Source of the DNA: Stenotrophomonas maltophilia
Lineage (GTDB): Bacteria > Pseudomonadota > Gammaproteobacteria > Xanthomonadales > Xanthomonadaceae
Assembly: GCF_002799245.1 (NCBI RefSeq)
Contig: NZ_NEQV01000007.1
Coordinates: forward strand, 62,001-126,000
Length of the DNA stretch: 64,000 bases
Reading direction: 5' to 3'
This document shows positions 17,010 to 25,963 of the stretch, in pieces. The first letter of the stretch is position 1. Each line of letters begins with the position of its first letter. The notes beneath the pieces are model-generated. The model saw only the letters and a list, made by a program, of their open reading frames with translations. It was not told the DNA's origin and ran no database searches. A program made the translations under genes and the position numbers.

Positions 17010-17765
17010 ATGACCACCACCAGCGACACCACCACCGAAGCGGCGCAGAGCGGCGCCCCCCTGTTCTATACCCGACCGGTGCCGCTGCAGGCCGATGTGC
17101 ATGCCGATCTGCGCATCCTGCCGGGCAAGCTCGACTTCGCCGCCGGCAACAACGCCATTCCGCTGGTGCTGGGCGAGTTCTCGCTGGCCCTGCACCACTT
17201 CCCGATCCTGTTCGCCGGCCCCGGCGCGGTTCCGATGGCCGCCGTTGGCGTGTCCGACCAGAACCTGTTCATCAAGGACGGCCTGTGGGAAGACGAGGCC
17301 TATATCCCGGCCTACCTGCGCCGCCACCCCTTCATCTTCATCGACACCGGCGCGGAGAATGATTTCCTGCTGGGCATCGACGAGGAAAGCCCGCGCGTGG
17401 TCAAGGGTGGCGAAGAAGGCCAGCCGCTGTTCGTTGATGGCAAGGCTACCGAAATGGTGCAGCAGGCGCTGGAGTTCTGCGGCCAGTACACCCGCGAGCA
17501 CGAACAGACCCTGGCCTTCTCCAAGGCCCTGACCGACAACGGCCTGCTGGTCGAGCGCAATGCGACCATTCGCACCCCGGATGGCCGCGAGTTCAACCTC
17601 AACGGCTTCCTGGTCGTGGACGTCGAAAAGTTCGTTGCACTGCCGGAAGCGACTGTGGTCGAGTGGCACCGCAGTGGCTGGCTGGCACTGATCCACCAGC
17701 ACCTGATGTCGCTGGGCCGCTTCAATGACCTGACCCGCCGCCAGGTCGAGCGCCTGGCCGCCTGA
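17010..17765 (+). CDS. SapC family protein
   Basis: 251 residues. Features of the SapC family (named after a Campylobacter S-layer-associated protein) include FAAGNNAIPLVLGEFSLALHHFPILF near residue 40, RRHPFIF, and a C-terminal GFLVVDVEKF...LPEATVVEWHRSGWLALIHQHLMS. No signal peptide is seen, so it is probably cytoplasmic. Function is not established. ATG 17010 is favoured over ATG 16968, although both lack a strong ribosome site. It is followed by a 15-bp-stem hairpin. Confidence 0.8.
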   Translation: MTTTSDTTTEAAQSGAPLFYTRPVPLQADVHADLRILPGKLDFAAGNNAIPLVLGEFSLALHHFPILFAGPGAVPMAAVGVSDQNLFIKDGLWEDEAYIPAYLRRHPFIFIDTGAENDFLLGIDEESPRVVKGGEEGQPLFVDGKATEMVQQALEFCGQYTREHEQTLAFSKALTDNGLLVERNATIRTPDGREFNLNGFLVVDVEKFVALPEATVVEWHRSGWLALIHQHLMSLGRFNDLTRRQVERLAA

Positions 17766-17775
17766 CCAGGCCCAA

Positions 17776-17806
17776 GGCATGGCTTCCGCAGTGCGGAAGC
17801 CATGCC
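17776..17806 (+). terminator. Hairpin after SapC-like gene
   Basis: GGCATGGCTTCCGCA pairs perfectly with TGCGGAAGCCATGCC around a single G. There is no T-tract. The remaining interval to 18030 shows nothing convincing: short open frames lack ribosome sites or recognisable products. Confidence 0.5.
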
Positions 17807-18030
17807 CGCTGCGTCGCAGATCCGGAGCGCGCCCTGCAGGCGGCGTGCGTGATGGCGCAGTGCATTTCCATCGGGTGCATCCATGGCGTGTGTGATGTCG
17901 GGCGGTTCGCTGTCGATGTCGGCCAGGCAGCCCCGATCCAGCCCTGCAGGATGGGATAGGCGTGCAGCCTCCCGGGTCGCCGCCTCCTGCCGGGATGCCA
18001 GCAGGCGATGGGCACTGCCCACCACCAGGG

Positions 18031-18627
18031 TCAGGTCGGAGTTTTGCGCGACCTGCGTGCGGCAGGCGCCATCAGCACGGTCAGCAGCATGTTGTCGCCT
18101 TGCGCGCCGGCATCGGTGCCCGCTGCCTCAAGTTCCTCGATCAGTGCATTGATGCGGGCGAGTCGCTGGTCGTCGGCGCGAAAAGACAGGTGCCTGACCG
18201 CACAGTTGCGGCGCGGCCCTTCAAAGCGGGTGGCGGCATGCGTGGCCGCAGACGCGAAGGCGCGCAGGGTGGCGCCGACGACGCTTGCCGCCACGCGGAC
18301 GAGGCTGCGGCGACCGGACGCTGTGCGCACCGCGCTGCGGGAGGACAGCAGCGGTGACGCCGTCGCGTAGACGGCCTCGGGCCGGCGGCCGGTGTCACGG
18401 TGTTCGCTGATGCGCACCAGCCCATTCTTCTCCAGGTGCGCCAGGTGATGGTAGAGCGCTGTCGCCGGGCGGCCCAGGCGCTCGGCGAGCTCGCGGGTGC
18501 TCGCCGGACCCTCCGCGTCCAGGCGCTGCAGTATCGCCATCCGCACCGGGGACGCCATGGCGGCAAGCTGGGTGGGGGTCAGCTGGAGGGGTGCCGGAGA
18601 GGGCTGGCTTGCGGTGGGCGACTTCAT
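18031..18627 (-). CDS. Winged-helix (ArsR-like HTH) transcriptional regulator
   Basis: 198 residues. A winged helix occupies roughly residues 15-90: LAAMASPVRMAILQRL, then the recognition helix region STRELAERLGRPATALYHHLAHLEKNGLV, and a wing HRDTGRRPEAVY. The C-terminal half is Ala/Arg-rich and may bind a ligand or dimerise; no metal-binding Cys cluster is present. It is divergent from the serine hydrolase gene, with a 26-bp inverted repeat in the gap, so it probably represses that gene and itself. Confidence 0.8.
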   Translation of the reverse strand: MKSPTASQPSPAPLQLTPTQLAAMASPVRMAILQRLDAEGPASTRELAERLGRPATALYHHLAHLEKNGLVRISEHRDTGRRPEAVYATASPLLSSRSAVRTASGRRSLVRVAASVVGATLRAFASAATHAATRFEGPRRNCAVRHLSFRADDQRLARINALIEELEAAGTDAGAQGDNMLLTVLMAPAARRSRKTPT

Positions 18628-18628
18628 A

Positions 18629-18654
18629 ATTCAAAATATAGTACAAATTTGAAT
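18629..18654. promoter_or_regulatory. Candidate operator between regulator and serine hydrolase
   Basis: ATTCAAA (18629-18635) and TTTGAAT (18648-18654) form a perfect inverted repeat with a 12-bp AT-rich centre, in the only AT-rich stretch between the divergent genes. It starts one base from the regulator's start codon. Confidence 0.55.
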
Positions 18655-18670
18655 GAAGTGGGGTTCGGAG

Positions 18671-20143
18671 ATGCGCACGGCACGTTTTTGGATTGCCCTG
18701 GGCGGACTGCTGCTGGCGACGGTTGCCGCCGCCACACCTGCTGTTGCTGCGGAAGTCGTCCACGTTCCCCCGTCCAGCGGCAAGGGCGCCGCACTGGATG
18801 CGGCCGCGATCCGGCGGATCGACAGTGGCGTCGAACAGGTCATGCGTCGGTTCAACGTTCCTGGTGCCGCGGTGATGGTCCTCCAGGACGGCCGGCAGAT
18901 CCATGCGAAGGCCTATGGCCAGCGCGATGTGGCCCTGGGGCTGGCGGTGCGCGCCGACACGCCCTTCGAGATCGGCTCGATCACCAAGCAGTTCACTGCC
19001 GCAGCGGTGGTGCAGCTGCAGGAAGCCGGAAAGCTCACGCTGGATGACCCGCTTGCCCGGTATCTGCCAGACGCACCGCATGCGCACGCGGTGACCCTGC
19101 GCCAACTGCTGTCCCATACCAGTGGCCTGCACGACTATTTCGACGGGCCCGAACAGGAGGTCGACGCACGGGTGACGCAGCCGATTGCGCTTGATCGCCT
19201 GATCGGGCGCATCAGCGATCGCCCTCTCGATTTCGAACCTGGCAGCCGCTGGTCGTACTCCAACACCGGGTATGTGCTGCTCGGTCGTGTCATCGAGGTC
19301 GTATCGGGGGAGCGCTACGTCGACTACGTGCGCCGGCATCTGCTGGAGCCGCTGGGCATGCGGCATACCTTTACCCTGGCCGATACTGGGCGGCTGGAGG
19401 GCATGGCCGTGGGGTATCGGCATGAAGCGGGTGCCCTGCGCCGGTCCCCTTACTTCCACCCGGACTGGAGTGGCGCCGCCGGCTTCCTGGTCAGTACGCT
19501 GGACGACCTCGCGCGCTGGGATCGCGGCCTGGCCGGGGGCAGGGTGGTCAGCAATGCTGGCTACATCGAAATGACGACCCCGGTTCAGACCCGTGATGGC
19601 GGCAGTGCCGATTATGGGCTGGGATTGTTCGTCAACACGGTCTACGGCCAGGCCCGGATCGGCCACACCGGCGGATCTCAAGGGTTCACCACCGCCGACG
19701 AGTATTTCCCCGATCTTGGGCTGCGCATCATTGCCTTCACCAATCTCGGGGACAAGACGCCGGAGGCCGGAATCACGCTGACCAACGCGGTCTTCAGTGC
19801 GCTTCATCCAGCCATTGTCGCCGCGTGGAGCCGGCCTGCGCCCGGGGAAGATGCCGCAGTGACCCAGCGAGCGCGTGCGACGTTCGAGCAACTGCAGGCC
19901 GGACGTGACTATGCGGATTTCAGCGCGAGCCTGCGCGGGAAGCTGGAGGCGGGGCTGGGCGTTGGGCTGTCGAAGGCGATCGGGCCCTACGGGAAGCCGG
20001 CCACCCTGATCTTCAAGGGTACGCAGGCCAGCGCGAAAGGCACGATGTACCGCTATGTCGCAACCTTCGGCCCAGGCGTCTTCATGCCGTACATGATCCG
20101 CCCCGATGAAGAGGGCAGGGTTGCAGGATTCGCGCTGGATTGA
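18671..20143 (+). CDS. Serine hydrolase, beta-lactamase/class C PBP family
   Basis: 490 residues with a signal peptide (cleavage near AVAAE), so periplasmic. Class C active-site motifs are present: SITK with the nucleophile Ser near residue 101, the YSN triplet near 197 and HTGGSQG near 335. Such proteins include DD-peptidases, esterases and EstB-like enzymes; true beta-lactamase activity cannot be read from sequence. ATG 18671 with GGAG directly upstream is used; ATG 18653 is in frame. Regulation by the divergent winged-helix protein is inferred. Confidence 0.85.
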   Translation: MRTARFWIALGGLLLATVAAATPAVAAEVVHVPPSSGKGAALDAAAIRRIDSGVEQVMRRFNVPGAAVMVLQDGRQIHAKAYGQRDVALGLAVRADTPFEIGSITKQFTAAAVVQLQEAGKLTLDDPLARYLPDAPHAHAVTLRQLLSHTSGLHDYFDGPEQEVDARVTQPIALDRLIGRISDRPLDFEPGSRWSYSNTGYVLLGRVIEVVSGERYVDYVRRHLLEPLGMRHTFTLADTGRLEGMAVGYRHEAGALRRSPYFHPDWSGAAGFLVSTLDDLARWDRGLAGGRVVSNAGYIEMTTPVQTRDGGSADYGLGLFVNTVYGQARIGHTGGSQGFTTADEYFPDLGLRIIAFTNLGDKTPEAGITLTNAVFSALHPAIVAAWSRPAPGEDAAVTQRARATFEQLQAGRDYADFSASLRGKLEAGLGVGLSKAIGPYGKPATLIFKGTQASAKGTMYRYVATFGPGVFMPYMIRPDEEGRVAGFALD

Positions 20144-20263
20144 GTGCGGGCTGGCAGGCCCGCGGGGTTGTTGCTCATCGCCCCCGGCGTTGGTTTAAAC
20201 CTTTCCGGCAACCCCGGCATCGTATCTGCATGGAGCGGGACGAACGCAAGGGGGAGCAACTTC

Positions 20264-21583
20264 ATGATCGGCTATTACCTGAAGCTGGCGCTGCACAACG
20301 CCGGCCGCAACAGAGTCATCACCGCCTTGATGGTTCTGGCGGTCGCCGTGGGGATCGGTGCCAGCATGACCACGCTGACCGTGACCCACCTGCTTTCCGG
20401 CGATCCATTGCCAGGCAGGAGCCACCAGATCTTCTATCCGCAGGTTGATGTCGACCCGGGCTCGAAAGGCCGCGAGCCGCACGACGTCATGGATTACCGG
20501 ACAGCCCATGACCTCTGGTCTTCCGCGCAGGCTGACCGGCAGACCATGGTGGTGGTCAATCCGGTGAAGCTCGGTTCGGATCGGGCGGGGTCGACCCCGC
20601 TGATGGGGTCCTCGATTTCGACCACCGCCGATTTCTTTGCGATGTTCGACGTGCCATTCCGGTACGGCCGGGCATGGACAGCCGATGATGACCAGCGCCG
20701 GGGGCGTGTGGCGGTCATTTCCTCGCGTTTGAACGAGCGCCTGTTTGGCGGCCGCGACAGTGTCGGCCAGACGTTGCGGGTCAAGGACACCCACGTACAG
20801 ATCATCGGCGTGCTGGACCAATGGCGGCCCTCGCCGCTGTTCTACAAGGTGAGGGGAGGGCGGTTCTCAGGTGGGGAGACCTCAAGCTTCTATGCGGCGG
20901 CCGACGACGTCTTCCTGCCGATGTCCACCAGCCTGGACATCAATGAAGGTGATTTCCAGCCCTTCACCTGCTGGGCGATGCCGGACAAGCCGGGCGCGCT
21001 GCTGAACTCGCCCTGCGTGGCGGTGGGCGTATGGGTCGAACTTGGCAGTCCGGAAAAGGTGGCCTCGTATCGCCACTACCTGGCCAACTATGCAGCCGAG
21101 CAGCAGCGCCTGGGCCGGTTCCGGCACGCGGACAACACCCGGCTGCGCTCGTTGATGGAGTGGTTGGACTTCAATCAGGTGGTGCCCAGCGATGTGAAGG
21201 TGCAGGCGGCGATGTCATTTGCCTTCCTGCTGGTGTGCCTGGCCAACGTCGTCGGGCTGCTGCTGGCCCGCTTCATGCGACATGGCGGAGAGATCGGCCT
21301 GCGCCGGGCCCTCGGTGCCAGCCGGCGCTCGGTGTTCATGCAATGCCTTCTGGAGGCAGGCGTGATCGGCATGGCAGGTGGCCTCGGTGGGCTGCTGCTC
21401 ACACTGCTGGGCCTGTGGGTGATCCGCTCACAGCCGGTTGCCTACGCGGACCTGATCCATCTGGACTTCACCATGTTCATGGCTACGTTCGGCCTATCCC
21501 TGCTGGCGAGCCTGGTGGCCGGTGCGATTCCCGCCTATCGCGCCAGTTCGATCCAGCCCGTGGCACAACTGAAGCTGCTGTAA
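20264..21583 (+). CDS. ABC transporter permease, MacB/FtsX type (first of pair)
   Basis: 439 residues. One N-terminal membrane segment is followed by a large periplasmic MacB_PCD domain (about residues 45-280), then three membrane segments carrying the FtsX motif GEIGLRRALGASRRSV near residue 345. GGGGGAGC precedes the ATG. Such permeases move or extrude envelope substrates and peptides. The second permease follows 11 nt later. No ATPase gene is adjacent. Confidence 0.85.
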   Translation: MIGYYLKLALHNAGRNRVITALMVLAVAVGIGASMTTLTVTHLLSGDPLPGRSHQIFYPQVDVDPGSKGREPHDVMDYRTAHDLWSSAQADRQTMVVVNPVKLGSDRAGSTPLMGSSISTTADFFAMFDVPFRYGRAWTADDDQRRGRVAVISSRLNERLFGGRDSVGQTLRVKDTHVQIIGVLDQWRPSPLFYKVRGGRFSGGETSSFYAAADDVFLPMSTSLDINEGDFQPFTCWAMPDKPGALLNSPCVAVGVWVELGSPEKVASYRHYLANYAAEQQRLGRFRHADNTRLRSLMEWLDFNQVVPSDVKVQAAMSFAFLLVCLANVVGLLLARFMRHGGEIGLRRALGASRRSVFMQCLLEAGVIGMAGGLGGLLLTLLGLWVIRSQPVAYADLIHLDFTMFMATFGLSLLASLVAGAIPAYRASSIQPVAQLKLL

Positions 21584-21594
21584 GGGAGAGTGTC

Positions 21595-22809
21595 ATGCAG
21601 ACTGGACTGATCATCGCCGCCCTGCGCAAGCATCGGCTGGCCACCCTGTTGATCGCGATGGAGATCGCACTGGCCTGCGCCGTGCTCTGCAACGCAGTCT
21701 TCATGCTGATGGAAAAGAACCGGGCCTTGAGCCTGGACAGTGGTGTTGCCGAATCGTCACTGGGCGTGGTGCAGCTTTCCGGCTTCGATCCGGAGAAGGC
21801 AAGCGACCTCAACGCACGGGTGACCGACGCGCTGCGGTCGATTCCGGGTGTCAGCTCCGTTGGCATCATCAGCGCTGTTCCATTCGGGGAGCCCGGGGTG
21901 CGGGCGGGCGTCAACATCGACGAGGCAAAGACCGTATTCGGCGGTGTGCTGGATTTCTACCTGGGTGATGCGGCAGCGATCCAGGCGCTGGATCTGAAGC
22001 TGCTGGCCGGACGACTACCCGAAGCCGGCGAGTACGCGCCCGTCGGGCAGTACGTGCCTGCCAATGCGCCGATCCTGGTGACGCGCCAGCTTGCCGAACG
22101 CTACTGGCCTGGCGAGTCGGCGATTGGGCGCAGCCTGTGGTCGATGGACAGTCGCTTCACGGTTATCGGTGTGGTCGAGCACCTGGTGGTGTCGCAACCG
22201 GGTGGAGGCGAGGCACTGGGCAACGACTGGTCGGTGCTGATGCCGGCCCAGCCCGGACCGCAGCTGTCCGGCCGCTATCTGGTGCGGGCTTCGCCGCAGG
22301 ACCTGCCGCGGGTAATCAGCCGCGTGCAGCAGGCAATAGCGGCGGTCGCGCCGGATGTGGTGTTCGATCAGGAAGCCAGCCGGACCTTGCCCGAGCTGAG
22401 GAAGGACTACTTCCAGAGCGTGAGACTGATGATGATGTTGCTGGCGGGTGTCATCGTCGCCCTGCTCGGGGCCACCGCGCTGGGCATTGTCGGCCTGGCC
22501 GGTTACTGGGTGGAGCAGCGACGCAAGCAGATCGGCATCCGCCGCGCGCTGGGTGCGACCCGCACCGATATCCTGCGCTATTTCCAGCTGGAGAATTTCC
22601 TGATCGTCAGCCTGGGTATCGTGGTCGGGATGGTATTGGCCTACGGGCTCAACCTTGGGCTGATGCGATTCTACGAGCTGCCGCGGCTGCCGTTGGCGTA
22701 CCTGCCGCTCAGTGCGCTGCTGTTGTGGCTGCTGGGGCAGGCGGCGGTGCTGGCGCCTGCGTTGAAGGCATCTGCGATTGCACCGATGCAGGCGATCCGT
22801 ACGGTCTAG
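21595..22809 (+). CDS. ABC transporter permease, MacB/FtsX type (second of pair)
   Basis: 404 residues with the same layout as the preceding permease: N-terminal membrane anchor, MacB-type periplasmic domain, three C-terminal membrane segments with RRKQIGIRRALGATRTDIL near residue 310. AAGGGAGAG precedes the start. The two probably form a heterodimer. The cognate nucleotide-binding subunit and membrane-fusion protein would have to be encoded elsewhere. Confidence 0.85.
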   Translation: MQTGLIIAALRKHRLATLLIAMEIALACAVLCNAVFMLMEKNRALSLDSGVAESSLGVVQLSGFDPEKASDLNARVTDALRSIPGVSSVGIISAVPFGEPGVRAGVNIDEAKTVFGGVLDFYLGDAAAIQALDLKLLAGRLPEAGEYAPVGQYVPANAPILVTRQLAERYWPGESAIGRSLWSMDSRFTVIGVVEHLVVSQPGGGEALGNDWSVLMPAQPGPQLSGRYLVRASPQDLPRVISRVQQAIAAVAPDVVFDQEASRTLPELRKDYFQSVRLMMMLLAGVIVALLGATALGIVGLAGYWVEQRRKQIGIRRALGATRTDILRYFQLENFLIVSLGIVVGMVLAYGLNLGLMRFYELPRLPLAYLPLSALLLWLLGQAAVLAPALKASAIAPMQAIRTV

Positions 22810-22870
22810 CCGCTGCTCTCAATCGGGCGATGGCCTGCCCGATTTTCCGGAGGGGCGATCTGCACATGCC

Positions 22871-22900
22871 GCAACGGGCACTCCTGGGAATGCCCGTTGC
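22871..22900. terminator. Bidirectional terminator-like hairpin
   Basis: GCAACGGGCA (22871-22880) and TGCCCGTTGC (22891-22900) are perfect complements with a 10-nt loop, between the convergent permease and fasciclin genes. No T-tract. Confidence 0.55.
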
Positions 22901-22911
22901 GCGACGCGCCG

Positions 22912-23472
22912 TTACTTCGGCATCAGTACGGTATCGATGACGTGGATCACGCCGTTGGACTGGCCGACATCGGCAATGCTGATGGAGGCCTTGCCGCCCT
23001 TTGCATCAACGACCCACAATTTGCCGTCGCGCAGCACCACGGTGAGCGGCTCACCCTCGACGGTCTTGAGCGTGGCCTTGCCGCCGTGCTTCCTGGCATC
23101 GGACATCAGCCAGGCAGAACTGTAATTGCCGGGCACAACGTGGTAGGTCAGTATCCTGGTCAGCTGCGCCTTGTTCTCGGGCTTGACCAGCGTCTCGACG
23201 GTTCCTGCCGGCAGCTTGTTGAATGCCGCATTGGTCGGCGCAAACACGGTGAACGGACCGGCACCATTGAGGGTGTCCACCAGGCCCGCGGCTTTGACGG
23301 CCGCCACCAGCGTGGTGTGATCCTTTGAATTCATCGCGTTTTCGACAATGGTGCGGGTGGGGTACATCTCCGCGCCACCGACCATCACGGTGTTGGCGGC
23401 GAAACCGGTCACGCTTGTTGACCCGAGTACGACGAAACTGATTGCGGCGGCAATGCGCTGAAGGGTGTTCAT
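22912..23472 (-). CDS. Fasciclin-domain secreted protein
   Basis: 186 residues: a signal peptide ending near GFAA (residue 26), then one FAS1 domain with the H1 motif TLVAAVKAAGLVDTLNGAGPFTVFAPTNAAF and H2-like ILTYHVVPG, ending VIHVIDTVLMPK. FAS1 proteins mediate adhesion or bind lipophilic ligands. ATG 23472 has GAGGA nine bases upstream. A promoter matching the ECF sigma pattern of this region lies 47 nt upstream, so it should belong to the ChrR-controlled regulon, where fasciclin genes recur in other bacteria. Confidence 0.9.
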   Translation of the reverse strand: MNTLQRIAAAISFVVLGSTSVTGFAANTVMVGGAEMYPTRTIVENAMNSKDHTTLVAAVKAAGLVDTLNGAGPFTVFAPTNAAFNKLPAGTVETLVKPENKAQLTRILTYHVVPGNYSSAWLMSDARKHGGKATLKTVEGEPLTVVLRDGKLWVVDAKGGKASISIADVGQSNGVIHVIDTVLMPK

Positions 23473-23518
23473 GGTGCATTCCTCGACGGGAGGCCTGCAG
23501 AATGCAGGCATCTTCCTA

Positions 23519-23545
23519 TACGTACCGAGGGCGCGGATGGATGCA
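23519..23545 (-). promoter_or_regulatory. ECF-type promoter of fasciclin gene
   Basis: On the minus strand TGCATCC is followed by a 16-bp spacer after GCATCC and then CGTATAGGAA. It is the same -35/-10 pair and spacing as in the promoters at 30788, 31638 and 31675. Confidence 0.7.
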
Positions 23546-23556
23546 ATCGGGAGCGT

Positions 23557-24099
23557 TCACGGCGTGGCGCGCACGGACTGCGGCACGCGCCTCAGCTTTC
23601 CGGTGTCGTAGCCCATGGCCGCGATGCGCTGCATGGCCTGCTGGTAGTCGGTTTCGGAGACCTGCGGGGTGCGTGCCATGTACCAGACATAGTCACGTTT
23701 GCTGCGGGCGACGATGGTCTGCGCATAGTCGTCATCCAGCCAGGCAATCACATACTCGGCCTGGATCGGCCAGATGAACTGCATGCCCCAGATCGCGCCG
23801 TTGCCTTCCTTCTCGACCCGTCCCACGGGGTGCATCGACTTCTGCGGGGCGTCGAAACTACCCTTGCGATAGGTGAAGGTGGTCTGGATGCGCCCGTCCG
23901 GCTTCAACGCGTAGCTCTCCAGTGCGTCGAAGGCCTCACGCTCCGGCCATGACGGGATATGGGCGATCACATACCAGTCGCCCATGAAGCGCGGCACGTC
24001 CACTGATGGCGCGCGCGGCAGGGGACGGGTATCGCTGGAACTGCAGCCGGAACCAAACAGGCTCAATGCCAGCAGGGGAAGCAGCGAGCGCATGCGCAT
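23557..24099 (-). CDS. Outer-membrane lipocalin (Blc-like) lipoprotein
   Basis: 180 residues with a lipoprotein signal (lipobox GSGC near residue 17). Lipocalin signatures include FMGDWYVIAHIP (the GxW motif), a TFTYRKGSF strand and YVIAWLDDDYAQTIVARSKRDYVWYMARTP. Blc-type lipocalins bind lysophospholipids or fatty acids, which suits the membrane-lipid operon it ends. ATG 24099 is preceded by GAGGTG overlapping the stop of the upstream methyltransferase gene, so translation is coupled. Confidence 0.88.
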   Translation of the reverse strand: MRMRSLLPLLALSLFGSGCSSSDTRPLPRAPSVDVPRFMGDWYVIAHIPSWPEREAFDALESYALKPDGRIQTTFTYRKGSFDAPQKSMHPVGRVEKEGNGAIWGMQFIWPIQAEYVIAWLDDDYAQTIVARSKRDYVWYMARTPQVSETDYQQAMQRIAAMGYDTGKLRRVPQSVRATP

Positions 24100-24107
24100 G
24101 TCACACC

Positions 24108-25181
24108 TCAACGGCGGCGGAACAGGTAGTGGGCGACCAGCCACTGCTGGCCGTTGTCGTAGCCGAACAGTTCGGCACATGCCATCCAGAACATGCGCCA
24201 GCGCTGCCACCAGATCTTCGCCGCAGCCTGGCCATAGGTGGCAACCAGTACCGGCATCACCTCCGTGCGGGCCGCATCCTGGTTGGCCAGCCAGTGGTCG
24301 GCGGTGCGCTGGTAGTGGGTGCCATCCAGCAGCCAGCGTTGATCGAGCCGCAGGTCACGCTGGAAGTGCAGCAGCGTGTCGGCGGCGGGCATCAGGCCGC
24401 CGGTGAAGAAATGACGTCCCATCCAGTTGTCGCCGCCGTCGGTCTCGAACGGATACATCAGCGTGCGGTGCGCGAAGATGTGCACGAACAACGCACCGTC
24501 CGGTTTCAGCCACTGCGCGATGCGGGCGAGCAGGCGCTGGTAGTTGCGCACATGTTCGAACATTTCCACCGAAACACAGCGGTCGAACTGCGCGTGCGGC
24601 AGCTCCAGCTGGTTGACATCGCGGGTGAGCACCTCGACGTTGTGCAGCCCGCGCGACGCGCACTGCGCCATGATGTGCTGGCGCTGGCTGTGCGAATTGG
24701 ACACCGCCGTGATCGCGGCCTGCGGATAGCGTTCGGCCATCCACAGGGTCAGCGAACCCCAGCCGCAGCCCAGTTCGAGAATGTGCTGGCCGTCGGCAAG
24801 ACCGGCGCGCTGGCCGTACAGTTCCAGCATCGCGTCCTCCGCCTGGTCCAGCGTTTCGTGCCCGGTGGGGTAGTAGCAGCTGCTGTACTTCAGCCGCTTG
24901 CCCAGGCAGGCCTGGAAGAACGCCGCGGGAACTTCGTAGTGCTGGCGGTTGGCCGCTTCGGTATGCAGTGCGAGCGGACTGTCGGCCAGTTCCGCGATGC
25001 GCCGGCTGAAGCGCGCGGACTGTGCCTCGATACCTCCCGCCATTTCCTCGTGCAGGCGTTGTGCGCACAGGCGACGGATGCCCGCACGCAGGGCGGCGTC
25101 GGGAACCAGCCCGCGTTCGGCCCAGGCGATCAGCCCGCTTTCACCCGCTTCGGCAGGGTTCTGTGACGGGATCGCGTTCAT
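24108..25181 (-). CDS. SAM-dependent methyltransferase, cyclopropane-fatty-acid-synthase family (second copy)
   Basis: 357 residues. The SAM site is ILELGCGWGSLTLWMA near residue 135, preceded by LKYSSCYY and followed by the acidic loop VSVEMFEHV near residue 205. It lacks the N-terminal domain of true CFA synthases and differs clearly from the gene at 26507, so it probably does a different methyl transfer on unsaturated acyl chains. In Rhodobacter a CFA-type methyltransferase in the same kind of ECF regulon makes methylated and furan fatty acids; that role is a reasonable guess here. The start overlaps the stop of the DUF1295 gene by four bases. Confidence 0.8.
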   Translation of the reverse strand: MNAIPSQNPAEAGESGLIAWAERGLVPDAALRAGIRRLCAQRLHEEMAGGIEAQSARFSRRIAELADSPLALHTEAANRQHYEVPAAFFQACLGKRLKYSSCYYPTGHETLDQAEDAMLELYGQRAGLADGQHILELGCGWGSLTLWMAERYPQAAITAVSNSHSQRQHIMAQCASRGLHNVEVLTRDVNQLELPHAQFDRCVSVEMFEHVRNYQRLLARIAQWLKPDGALFVHIFAHRTLMYPFETDGGDNWMGRHFFTGGLMPAADTLLHFQRDLRLDQRWLLDGTHYQRTADHWLANQDAARTEVMPVLVATYGQAAAKIWWQRWRMFWMACAELFGYDNGQQWLVAHYLFRRR

Positions 25182-25963
25182 GCGGAATGCTCCTTGGAAG
25201 AACGAGGGAACCAGGGGAAGAACATCGGTGTGCTGCGCTGGTAGGCGCGGTAGTCGTCACCACGGCTGCGCAGCGCCTGCTTTTCGGTGAAGGGGATGCC
25301 GCTGAGGTAGCGCAGGAACACGTACATCAGCAGCGGGCCCATCCAGGCCAGCCACCACAGGGGTGAACCGACTGCCAGCAGGACATAGGTGAACCAATGC
25401 AGCCACTCGAAGAAGTAGTTCGGGTGGCGGGAGTAGCGCCAGAGCCCATCGCGGCAGGTGCGGCCCTTGTTCGCCGGGTCGGCGCGGAACCGGGCCAGCT
25501 GGCGGTCAGCCAAGCTCTCGCCGCCGACGCTCAGCAGCCAGGCGAGCGCCGCAGCCACGACCCACGGTGTCAGGCCGGCGCGGGGATTGGCAGCCACCGC
25601 GACGAACGGCAGGGCGAACAGCACCACCAACAGTGCCTGGGCCATGAAGAAACCGAAGATCCGGCCTTGATGCCCCTGCCAATGCCCGCGCAGATAGCGG
25701 TAGCGACCGTCCTCCTCTTCGTGACGGACCCGATGCCACAGGTGCAGCGCCAGTCGGCTGCCCCACAGGCCGCCGAGCACGCCAAGTGCCATCCGCGGCA
25801 TCACCGCGCCATCGCCGAGCAGCGCCAGCAGCAGGGCAGCGGCGCCCACGCCCTTGGCCCAGAGCACGTCAACCACGCCCATGTTGTGGTGGCGGCGCTG
25901 CCAGGCCCAACCCCAGCTCATCACCAGCACGGCATACAGCAGCACCCACCACAGAGTGATCAT
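25178..25963 (-). CDS. DUF1295 membrane protein (steroid-reductase/ICMT-like fold)
   Basis: 261 residues with about six membrane segments. The C-terminal CRDGLWRYSRHPNYFFEWLHWFTY motif is the hallmark of DUF1295 and of isoprenylcysteine-methyltransferase/steroid 5-alpha-reductase relatives. A reductase or methylation role on lipid double bonds is inferred from family and operon. Its ATG overlaps the upstream stop as ATGA. Confidence 0.85.
   Translation of the reverse strand: MITLWWVLLYAVLVMSWGWAWQRRHHNMGVVDVLWAKGVGAAALLLALLGDGAVMPRMALGVLGGLWGSRLALHLWHRVRHEEEDGRYRYLRGHWQGHQGRIFGFFMAQALLVVLFALPFVAVAANPRAGLTPWVVAAALAWLLSVGGESLADRQLARFRADPANKGRTCRDGLWRYSRHPNYFFEWLHWFTYVLLAVGSPLWWLAWMGPLLMYVFLRYLSGIPFTEKQALRSRGDDYRAYQRSTPMFFPWFPRSSKEHSA

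Noticed and set aside
17807..18030. Possible extension or small gene downstream of the winged-helix regulator
   Set aside because: No conserved-looking protein, ribosome site or codon bias; left as non-coding.
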